Below, in pieces: positions 1 through 5,436 of a stretch of 10,248 nt of DNA. The notes below the pieces were generated by a model that saw only the letters and a program-made list of their open reading frames with translations, did not search any database and had not been told where the DNA came from. Each line of letters begins with the position of its first letter. The first letter of the stretch is position 1. Location: the NCBI GenBank assembly GCA_012514445.1, contig JAAZAI010000612.1:1-10248 (forward strand), written 5' to 3'. The stretch comes from Lentisphaerota bacterium. GTDB lineage: Bacteria; Verrucomicrobiota; Kiritimatiellia; RFP12; UBA3636. The position numbers and the translations under genes were made by a program.

Positions 1-7
1 ATGCACG

Positions 8-53
8 GCGGCAATTTCTTGCCGCTTTCGGGCAACCCGTCGTAGCCGGGTTG
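8..53. repeat. Two adjacent perfect hairpins
   Basis: Bases 8-14 pair perfectly with 19-25, a 7-bp stem around a 4-base loop. On the minus strand that loop reads GAAA, a GNRA-type tetraloop. Directly next to it, 33-39 pairs with 47-53, again 7 bp, around a 7-base loop. No T-run follows on either strand, so neither looks like an intrinsic terminator. The pair could be a small structured RNA element, a dispersed palindromic repeat, or the edge of a transcript from outside the window. Confidence 0.5.
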
Positions 54-104
54 GTACTTCGCCGCCGCTCGGACTCCAGGATTCTGTGGCGACCATCCAG
101 ATTG

Positions 105-136
105 CCACACATCCACATCCCCACACACCCACATAC
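105..136. repeat. Degenerate 8-bp tandem repeat, four units
   Basis: Four consecutive 8-base units begin at 105, 113, 121 and 129. Each starts with CCACA and differs only in the last three bases (for example CCACACAT and CCACATAC). The array is non-coding and sits in the gap ahead of the kinase gene. It resembles in style the 7-bp arrays in other gaps of this window, though with a different word and period. Confidence 0.6.
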
Positions 137-144
137 ATGGCACC

Positions 145-226
145 CTGATTTCATGATTTCAAATAGGGCTCACCCCCCCCCAATTCTCCTCTGTGCTGAA
201 ATATGAATTTGAAATCAGGAAATCAA
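145..226. repeat. Inverted repeat, 20-bp arms, with a C9 tract in the loop
   Basis: The arms 145-164 and 207-226 are complementary at 18 of 20 positions, separated by 42 bases. Each arm itself carries a near-duplicate of a GATTTCA-type word. The loop holds a run of nine C at 173-181. The arms are AT-rich in a GC-rich genome. This could be a miniature inverted-repeat element, a hairpin at the end of a gene outside the window, or a protein-binding site. I see no transposase or target-site duplication that would decide. Confidence 0.55.
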
Positions 227-400
227 GAATGTTCCCCGTTGCGTCACGTTCATGAAAGGGTGTGCGTCAACTTCGTCGCCTCGCCCCCCGACTCTCCGTG
301 GGATCTGAAATAATGCTTGTGCCTTTCCGCCGCCTGTCGTAATCTGTTGGTGGTCGTGGGTGCAACGAAATTTTCTTGACTTAACCTGAGGCTCTTGCCG

Positions 401-2050
401 ATGAACAAGACAGGATGGATCGTTTTCATTTCGTTTTTTCTGATGTTCCGGTGCGTCCTGGCGGCGCAGGAAGGGGAGGGTGCGCGGATCGTCAAGGTGG
501 GCGTGTACCAGAATCCCCCGAAGTGTTTCGTCGACAAGTCCGGCGAACCCGCCGGCGTCTTCATCGACCTGATCCGCGCGGTCGCCGACAAGGAGGGCTG
601 GGCGCTTGAGTTCGTCCGGGGATCGTGGATGGAAGGCCTCCGGCGGGTGCAAAGCGGCGAGATCGACCTCATGCCGGACGTGGCCCACACCCCGCTCCGC
701 GAGGATCTCTACGCCTTCCACGCCGAACCCGTCCTCTCCGACTGGTTCCAGATCTACGTCCGCGACGGCGCCGACGTCAAGTCCATCACGGACCTTGAGA
801 ACCGACGCGTCGCCGTGCTCGAGAACTCCGTCCAGTTCGACACCTTCACGCGGATGGTCAAGGAAGGCGGCTTCGCCTGCGAGATCGTCCCCTTCCCGAA
901 CTACGACCTCGCCTTTGCGATGGTGGAGGACGGTTCGGTCGACGCCGTCATCGTCAACCGCTTCTATGGCCGCATGCGAAGCCGGGAGAATCCCGGGCTC
1001 GAGGAGACCGGCATCATCTTCCATCCCACGCGGCTGCACTTCGTGGGCACGCGCGGCGGCGACGACGCGCTGCTGGCCGCCATCGACCGCCACTTGCGCC
1101 GTTGGAAGCACCGTCCCGGATCGATCTACTACCGCTCGCTCCTGAAATGGACGGGCGAGAAGCCCCCTACGGCCCTCCCCAAGTACGCCTGGGCCGTCGC
1201 TCTGGGCCTGGTCGCCGCCCTCGCCCTCGCTCTGGCGTTCGTGGCGCTGCTCCGGTGGCGGGTGCGCACGCGCACCGCCGAGCTCCGGGTCAGGACGGAA
1301 GAGCTGGAGAAGGCCCTCGACGACCTGAAATCCGCCAGCCTCAAAATGCAGCAGCAGGAGCGGCTGCATGCCATGGGACAGATGGCCAGCGGCATCTCGC
1401 ACGACTTCAACAACGTCCTCATGCCCATCCTCGGCTACGTCGAAATCCTGTTGGACGCCGCGGTTCCCGTCGACTCGCAGGAGACGCGCCAAGCGCTCGA
1501 ATCCATCCGGGACGCGGCCATGACCGGCGCGGACATGGTCAAGCGCATGAAGACGTTCTACCGGGTGCAGAGCGAGGAGCGCCAGCCCGCCCCCGTCGCC
1601 CTGACGGCGCTCGTCACGAGCACGCTCGAGATGACGCGGCCCCGCTGGGAGGTCGAAAGCCGGTCCAAGGGGATTCACCTGGACATCCGCGCCAGGCTCG
1701 AGCCGCCCCGTGAGGTGCTCGGCCACGTCAACCAGCTTCGCGAGGTCCTCGTCAACGTGCTCTTCAACGCCATCGACGCCCTGCCGCGTGGCGGGGTCAT
1801 CACCGTGGCGGTCGAGGACGCCGGCGAGTTCGTCAAGCTCTCGGTCAAGGACGATGGCGAAGGGATGCCCGAGGAGGTGCTGGCCAACTGCCGCCGCCCC
1901 TTCTACTCGACGAAGGGCGAGTCCGGCACGGGCATGGGTCTCGCCATGGCGGCCAACGTCCTGGAGGCCCACGGCGGCAAGCTCGAGATCCGGAGCAGCC
2001 CCGGCCAGGGAACCGAGGTGTCCCTGCTGTTGCCGCAAGCCCCGGCTTGA
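401..2050 (+). CDS. Membrane sensor histidine kinase with periplasmic solute-binding (SBP_bac_3-type) sensor
   Basis: A 549-residue inner-membrane sensor kinase. Residues 1-21 look like a signal peptide. Residues about 27-250 match the family 3 solute-binding fold (opening VKVGVYQNPP), expected to sense a small solute in the periplasm. A single membrane helix lies at about 262-286, followed by a charged coiled coil to about 325. The kinase core has the H-box SHDFNN with His334, the N-box with Asn456, the G1 box DDGEG at 484-488 and the G2 box GTGMGL at 509-514. The HDFNN form of the H-box is typical of NtrB-like (HPK4) kinases. There is no receiver domain and no response regulator in the window, so it is an orphan here. 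In amino-acid-binding relatives an Arg and an Asp hold the ligand. Here the Arg appears kept (Arg100), but the VDA motif at 181-183 is followed by Asn186 where Asp is usual, so the ligand may not be an ordinary amino acid. ATG at 401 is preferred over TTG at 395 because TGAGG at 387-391 is correctly spaced only for the ATG. Confidence 0.9.
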   Translation: MNKTGWIVFISFFLMFRCVLAAQEGEGARIVKVGVYQNPPKCFVDKSGEPAGVFIDLIRAVADKEGWALEFVRGSWMEGLRRVQSGEIDLMPDVAHTPLREDLYAFHAEPVLSDWFQIYVRDGADVKSITDLENRRVAVLENSVQFDTFTRMVKEGGFACEIVPFPNYDLAFAMVEDGSVDAVIVNRFYGRMRSRENPGLEETGIIFHPTRLHFVGTRGGDDALLAAIDRHLRRWKHRPGSIYYRSLLKWTGEKPPTALPKYAWAVALGLVAALALALAFVALLRWRVRTRTAELRVRTEELEKALDDLKSASLKMQQQERLHAMGQMASGISHDFNNVLMPILGYVEILLDAAVPVDSQETRQALESIRDAAMTGADMVKRMKTFYRVQSEERQPAPVALTALVTSTLEMTRPRWEVESRSKGIHLDIRARLEPPREVLGHVNQLREVLVNVLFNAIDALPRGGVITVAVEDAGEFVKLSVKDDGEGMPEEVLANCRRPFYSTKGESGTGMGLAMAANVLEAHGGKLEIRSSPGQGTEVSLLLPQAPA

Positions 2051-2107
2051 CCCGCGTCCGGCCACAGACCGTCGAGGCGGCGCTGCAAGTCGACTGGCGG
2101 GCCGACG

Positions 2108-2142
2108 TCTGGATTCTGACTACTGGATTCTGGATTCTGTGC
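2108..2142. repeat. Degenerate heptamer tandem repeat, five units
   Basis: Five 7-base units start at 2108, 2115, 2122, 2129 and 2136. The clearest word is TCTGGAT, present exactly twice; the others differ at one to three positions, mostly at the unit end. The array lies in the 217-base gap between the convergent kinase and SHD1-like genes. A GGATTCTGTG word overlapping its end recurs near base 79. Confidence 0.65.
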
Positions 2143-2181
2143 GCGGCGACTATGTTGACGCGCACCCGCGCCCCTGGGACC

Positions 2182-2199
2182 GCGAGGCTTCCGCCTCGC
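2182..2199. repeat. Perfect 7-bp hairpin in a convergent gap
   Basis: GCGAGGC at 2182-2188 pairs with GCCTCGC at 2193-2199 around a 4-base loop. It lies between two convergent genes, where a bidirectional terminator would be expected. No T-run follows on either strand, so classical intrinsic termination is doubtful. It could instead stabilise the 3' end of an mRNA or be a dispersed palindrome. Apart from this and the heptamer array, I see nothing else in 2051-2267. Confidence 0.4.
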
Positions 2200-2267
2200 A
2201 TCGCGCATCTCCGGTTCCGGGGCGGCTGAGAATCGCTGCGTTCCCAGACCTTGCATCCGTGATTAAA

Positions 2268-3311
2268 TCATTCGATCTTCAAGGTGATGCGCTCGGCGTC
2301 GTCCTTGGAGGCGGCGTTCTTCTTGACCAGCCGGATATTGTAGCCCGAGAAAAGCGCCCCGTGACCGGCGGAGTAGAACTCCATTTCAGCGTTCTTGGAA
2401 CGCCCCGGCGCGAGGCTTAGCCGTCGCGAGCCGAACACGGGCCCTTTGATTTCCGCGGACTTCATGGCGCCCTTGAAGCCTTTCGGGATGTCGCCGTAGG
2501 GGAGCACGACTTCCTTGCCCTTCATCGGCTCCAACACGAGCGAGAGATCCTTGACGGCCGCCTTCTGGTCGACGACCATCACGTGGGCCTCGAAGCTGTG
2601 CGAGGCCGCGAACTGGAAGGCGGGAATGCACTGGGTGGGCTGGGCGATGCCGGGCGGATCCTCCGCCCAGCTCCAGGTGTGGACGGCCGTGTCCTCGATC
2701 GCGATGTTGAAGCCGAAGCGGACGTCGTCCTTCAGAAGCCCCGTGAACGAGATGATTTTCGGTTGAAGCAGGGGGCCGGGAACCGCGTCGAAGGACGCGA
2801 TGGCGCGGGCGCGGGGAGTCGGGTTGTCCGGGCCGACGAAAACGTGCCCGGGATTCACCCGGATGGGCTTTCCGACCGGCTTGCCGTTCTCGATGCACTG
2901 AACGGAGGCGGCCGCCTTGTCCGTGACGCGCACGATGAAATTGGCGTTGGTGTAGAAGGCGTAAAACCCCTTGCCGGGACCCTCGGCGAAAGTCGGGAGG
3001 CGTCCGGGCAAAGCGGGCTTGACGGCGAACATGCCTCCCGCCCCCATGCGTTCCGCGAAGTCCTTGGCGACCGCCTGGTCCTTGGGCATCAGCAGGTTCA
3101 GCGGCACGCCCCGGAGCTGGCCGTCCTCGGCCTTCAAGACCACGGCGCCCGCCTTGATCTCCACGAACGCGGCCTTCAAGGTCTGCCCGGTCGTCGCGCG
3201 CCAGAGGCGCGGCGCTCGCGGATCCTCGCTCTGCCCGCGCGCGCTGGCGATGCCGATCGCCAAGACGACCATCGCGGCCGCCGCCATCCGAATCAAACTG
3301 CTCGTCTTCAT
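2268..3311 (-). CDS. Secreted protein with N-terminal SHD1-like domain, function unknown
   Basis: A 347-residue exported protein. Residues 1-26 form a signal peptide with basic start, hydrophobic core at about 9-22 and small residues before Gln27. Residues about 35-85 resemble the SHD1 (SLA1 homology domain 1) fold: an RLWRATTGQ opening, a VEI-G-VVLK-EDG strand pair, then PL-LL-DQ. This domain is often found at the start of secreted proteins in planctomycetes and relatives, usually with unknown roles. The rest (86-347) looks like beta-rich extracellular sequence that I do not recognise, with no catalytic motif or membrane anchor seen. The start is well supported: AGGAGG (3320-3325 on the minus strand) lies 8 bases before the ATG, and a sigma-70-like promoter lies upstream. 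It is a single gene, convergent with the kinase and divergent from the TIM-barrel gene. The SHD1 call rests on pattern recognition and is moderate; export is more certain. Confidence 0.75.
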   Translation of the reverse strand: MKTSSLIRMAAAAMVVLAIGIASARGQSEDPRAPRLWRATTGQTLKAAFVEIKAGAVVLKAEDGQLRGVPLNLLMPKDQAVAKDFAERMGAGGMFAVKPALPGRLPTFAEGPGKGFYAFYTNANFIVRVTDKAAASVQCIENGKPVGKPIRVNPGHVFVGPDNPTPRARAIASFDAVPGPLLQPKIISFTGLLKDDVRFGFNIAIEDTAVHTWSWAEDPPGIAQPTQCIPAFQFAASHSFEAHVMVVDQKAAVKDLSLVLEPMKGKEVVLPYGDIPKGFKGAMKSAEIKGPVFGSRRLSLAPGRSKNAEMEFYSAGHGALFSGYNIRLVKKNAASKDDAERITLKIE

Positions 3312-3355
3312 GCTGTCTCCCTCCTGTTTGCTTCTGGTGTGGAATTGACATCAAT

Positions 3356-3384
3356 ACGATATCGAAAAAAGCGCACTTTGACAA
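3356..3384 (-). promoter_or_regulatory. Sigma-70-like promoter of the SHD1-like gene
   Basis: On the minus strand a -35 box TTGTCA (3384-3379; 5 of 6 consensus bases) is followed by exactly 17 bases and a -10 box TATCGT (3361-3356; 4 of 6). Transcription would begin near 3349, giving a leader of about 40 bases before the ATG at 3311 that contains the AGGAGG site. The spacing and position are good; activity is inferred. Confidence 0.55.
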
Positions 3385-3407
3385 CCCCAGTCAGAAATCC
3401 GGGTATT

Positions 3408-3477
3408 CGGTCAGTCGCCGGGGGTTGTTGTAGTAACGCCCCATCGAGCGCCCCGGACCAGCCCCGTCGACTGACCG
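3408..3477. repeat. Inverted repeat with 16-bp arms between divergent promoters
   Basis: Arms at 3408-3423 and 3462-3477 are complementary at 15 of 16 positions; the outer 10 (CGGTCAGTCG against CGACTGACCG) match perfectly. The spacer is 38 bases. The element lies upstream of the -35 boxes of both flanking promoters, so neither predicted transcript includes it. It could be a looped regulator-binding site, a miniature mobile element or a dispersed palindrome. Confidence 0.6.
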
Positions 3478-3484
3478 CTTGGGT

Positions 3485-3519
3485 GAGTAGTGTGTAGCGC
3501 GTGGTGAGTAGTTGTGGCT
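3485..3519. repeat. Degenerate heptamer tandem repeat, about five units
   Basis: Seven-base units start at 3485, 3492, 3499, 3506 and 3513. GAGTAGT (ACTACTC on the minus strand) occurs exactly at units one and four; the others are variants, and the fifth is poor. The array sits right after the 16-bp inverted repeat and before the promoter of the TIM-barrel gene. It keeps the 7-bp period of the arrays at 2108 and 4631 with a different word. Confidence 0.55.
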
Positions 3520-3608
3520 GGGGGCACCCCAGACCCCGTCTACTCTTTTTCACATGTTTCGCGCCGTTGCACTCCATCAGGTACCCCGGCGACCGATTGC
3601 AATTCGAG

Positions 3609-3638
3609 TTGCCGTTTCCACGAGGATCGTGCTACAAT
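3609..3638 (+). promoter_or_regulatory. Sigma-70-like promoter of the TIM-barrel gene
   Basis: A -35 box TTGCCG (3609-3614; 4 of 6) and a -10 box TACAAT (3633-3638; 5 of 6) are 18 bases apart. Transcription would start near 3645, about 40 bases before the ATG at 3685. An in-frame ATG at 3637 overlaps the -10 box and so is unlikely to be the real start, which supports the start at 3685. Confidence 0.5.
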
Positions 3639-3684
3639 GACCCGAAACATCCACCCCGTCCACCTCCGACTGCAAGGAGCCCGC

Positions 3685-4572
3685 ATGCCCGAGACGCCGC
3701 CGCTCACCCATCTCTTCGCCTTCGAACAGACCAACGACAAGGTCCGCCCTTTCATCATGGCGGAGTTCGCCGCGAATGGCGAACGCAACCTCGTGCTGTC
3801 CGATTCGCTCATCCGCGAAGTGATCAAGAATCCGCGGGCCGCCAAGACCCTGCGCAAGGACCTCGAGACCTCGGGCGTGAAATTCGTCGACGCCCATGCG
3901 CCCTACGGCGTGATCGAGGATCTCGACCTGCCCTTCGAAGGCATGCGCGCCGGGATGATCGCCCGGCACAAGCTCGCGCTCGAGGTGGTCGCGGAACTCG
4001 GCGTCGAGAGCATCACGATGCACGTGGGCAACACGCCCGAGGAGTTCGTCCCCTTTTCCCTCGACCAGCTCCACGGCTTCATCCTCCGTTCGCTCGACGA
4101 ACTGCTGCCGGTCGCGTCGCGCCTCGGCGTCGTGATCGCGATCGAGAACGTCTGGTTCCCCACCAACACGCCCGAGAAGCTCCTCGCGATCCTGGACCAC
4201 TTCCGCTCGCCGAACCTCGGCCTCTGCTTCGACGCCGGCCACGCCAACCTCATGGCGCGCGACCGCGGCGCCCCGGACTCCAACCCCGTCCAGGCCTGGC
4301 GGCGCTTCGGTCCGGTCCCCTACGACGAAGCCGTCCTCGACAAGATGCTGCCTTACGTCACGACCTGCCATCTGCATGACAACACCGGCCTCTGGGACCA
4401 GCACCTGCTTCCCGGCCGCGGTGAAATCGCCTGGGCGCCGCTCGTCGCGAAGCTCAAGACGGCGCCGCGTCTCAAGTGCATCCAGAACGAGGTGAACGGA
4501 CTCTACTCCGGCGCTTCCATCGCCGACTCCTGCCGCGTTTTCCGGAGGCTGGTGGAGACTGGGGAGCTGTAA
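3685..4572 (+). CDS. TIM-barrel sugar phosphate isomerase/epimerase-like protein (AP endonuclease 2 superfamily)
   Basis: A 295-residue cytosolic protein of the xylose isomerase-like TIM-barrel (AP_endonuc_2) superfamily, whose members isomerise or epimerise sugars, or cut DNA at abasic sites in the case of endonuclease IV. Likely metal ligands are visible in barrel order: His71, His113 (MHVGNT), Glu154 (AIENVW), Asp183 and His186 (FDAGH), the HLHDN motif at 229-233, Asp238-x-His240 followed by PGRGEI, and Glu269 (NEVN). The HLHDN...DQHLLPGRGEI pattern is what I would expect in bacterial proteins annotated as sugar phosphate isomerase/epimerase, so I favour a sugar enzyme over a nuclease; the substrate cannot be read. 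AAGGAG at 3674-3679, 5 bases before the ATG, fixes the start, and a promoter lies at 3609-3638. The same frame is open back to 3514, but that part crosses the promoter and is low in coding quality. It stands alone, with no sugar transporter or kinase beside it. An endonuclease IV-like repair role is the main alternative. Confidence 0.85.
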   Translation: MPETPPLTHLFAFEQTNDKVRPFIMAEFAANGERNLVLSDSLIREVIKNPRAAKTLRKDLETSGVKFVDAHAPYGVIEDLDLPFEGMRAGMIARHKLALEVVAELGVESITMHVGNTPEEFVPFSLDQLHGFILRSLDELLPVASRLGVVIAIENVWFPTNTPEKLLAILDHFRSPNLGLCFDAGHANLMARDRGAPDSNPVQAWRRFGPVPYDEAVLDKMLPYVTTCHLHDNTGLWDQHLLPGRGEIAWAPLVAKLKTAPRLKCIQNEVNGLYSGASIADSCRVFRRLVETGEL

Positions 4573-4593
4573 CGGATGTCTGTGGGTGCGGTT

Positions 4594-4629
4594 TTCGACA
4601 AAACTTTCGACAAAGTTCGCGACAAAGAT
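4594..4629. repeat. 12-bp tandem repeat, three units
   Basis: Three 12-base units start at 4594, 4606 and 4618, each with GACAAA at the same place and a variable rest. Within it AACTTT (4602-4607) and AAAGTT (4612-4617) can form a 6-bp AT-rich stem. The array begins 22 bases after the TIM-barrel stop and lies in a convergent gap, so it could weakly aid termination of either gene, but no proper terminator is seen. Confidence 0.65.
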
Positions 4630-4630
4630 G

Positions 4631-4658
4631 TCTAGCCGCTAATCCCTAGCCGCTAGCC
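4631..4658. repeat. Heptamer tandem repeat, four units, overlapping the recO stop
   Basis: Four 7-base units start at 4631, 4638, 4645 and 4652, all of form N-CTA-N-N-C (TCTAGCC, GCTAGCC and variants). It follows the 12-bp array with one base between. On the minus strand the array encodes the last residues of RecO (about LAARD) and its TAG stop, so the repeat has become part of the coding end. Confidence 0.7.
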
Positions 4659-5436
4659 CCTCGGAGCCCGGACCCAGCGCGCGCAGGGCGACGGCGCGAC
4701 CGTCGATCGGGACGTCGGCGAGGTGGTAGCGGATGAACAGCCCGAGGAAGCGAAGCAGCGCATGCACGGCGGGACCGTTGTGCCGGGCGACGGGGGACTG
4801 CAGCCCGAGCGAGGCGGCGCGGCGCATCGTCTCGTAGAGTTCGACGGTGCGCGCCGAGAGCGCGATCATGGGATCGCCGGAGTCGCCGGCCGCGTGCTCG
4901 CGGCAGCAAAACGAGCCGGAGGCGAGGTTGAAGCGCGTCGTCGCGTCCGCCGCGGGCTCGCAGGATTCGCAGGGAGCGAAGTTGGGGGTGAGCCCGCAGA
5001 CGTCGAGGATCTTCGCCTCGAAGCGGGCGAAGACGGCGGCGGGCGGCGGGCCGGGCGAGGCGGCGATGAAATCGAGCGTCTCGGCCAGCAGGCGGTAGAG
5101 GGCGCGCCCGGATTCGTGGCCTTCCGCGGCGTGGTAGGCGAGGGCGGCGAACCAAGAGGCGCATTGCGCGGCGCGCCAGTTCGAGCGGAACGATTCGCGG
5201 GGTGCGAGCGGCGTGCATTCCCGCGCGATGTGGACGCCATCGTGCTCGCGCTCGTAGTAGAGCAGCTCGCAGGTGTAGAAGAGGTCGTACTGGCCGAGGA
5301 ACGCGCTCTTGGGCCGGACGGCCCCCTTGATCGAGGTCGTCAGCCGGGCGCCGTCCTCGGCGAGCCACGCCACGATGTGGGAGGTCCGGGAGAACGGGAA
5401 GATCCGCAGGACGATGGCCTCGGTTTTCGCGATCAT
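4639..5436 (-). CDS. recO: DNA repair protein RecO
   Basis: A 265-residue RecO, the mediator that with RecR helps load RecA onto SSB-coated DNA in the RecF pathway. The N-terminal OB fold (about 1-80) opens with the family-typical MIAKTEAIVLR and has the SIKGAVRPKS segment that follows in RecO proteins. The helical C-terminal part holds a candidate zinc site: CGLTPNF, then Cys156 and Cys159, then Cys177/Cys178 and His181. The usual fourth ligand is Cys, so this copy would be a C-C-C-H variant. Length is normal for the family. The start is set by an ATGA overlap of 4 bases with the mgtE stop; no strong ribosome site is seen, so translation is probably coupled. Longer open frame upstream lies inside mgtE and is rejected. 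The last residues are encoded by a heptamer tandem repeat, suggesting the C-terminus was altered by the repeat. It is the last gene of the minus-strand unit. Confidence 0.92.
   Translation of the reverse strand: MIAKTEAIVLRIFPFSRTSHIVAWLAEDGARLTTSIKGAVRPKSAFLGQYDLFYTCELLYYEREHDGVHIARECTPLAPRESFRSNWRAAQCASWFAALAYHAAEGHESGRALYRLLAETLDFIAASPGPPPAAVFARFEAKILDVCGLTPNFAPCESCEPAADATTRFNLASGSFCCREHAAGDSGDPMIALSARTVELYETMRRAASLGLQSPVARHNGPAVHALLRFLGLFIRYHLADVPIDGRAVALRALGPGSEGLAARD

Larger units (their letters stand above)
1..400. other. Intergenic region without a supportable gene
   Basis: I find no convincing gene in these 400 bases. Bases from about 140 to 390 are clearly more AT-rich than the rest of the window, which fits non-coding DNA. 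The stretch holds two neighbouring hairpins (8-53), an 8-bp tandem repeat (105-136) and a long inverted repeat (145-226), listed separately. The first 45 bases can be read on the plus strand as a 14-residue tail ending in TAG, and on the minus strand as an open frame through about base 80. Either could be the end of a gene outside the window, but neither can be judged from so little. I see no good sigma-70 promoter directly ahead of the kinase gene at 401. Confidence 0.6.

Noticed and set aside
1..45. Tail of an upstream plus-strand gene (14 residues to TAG)
   Set aside because: Too short to judge, and the same bases form a hairpin and are open on the other strand.
395..400. TTG start for the kinase
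   Set aside because: TGAGG at 387-391 would be only 3 bases away; it fits the ATG at 401.
215..2065. Long minus-strand open frame (616 codons) opposite the kinase gene
   Set aside because: It is an antisense shadow of a well-supported kinase; the peptide is low-complexity with no domain, as expected in GC-rich DNA.
2182..2199. Hairpin as a rho-independent terminator
   Set aside because: No T-run follows on either strand, so it is listed only as a hairpin.
3514..3684. Upstream extension of the TIM-barrel gene
   Set aside because: It crosses the promoter and lacks family-like sequence, while AAGGAG at 3674-3679 supports the ATG at 3685.
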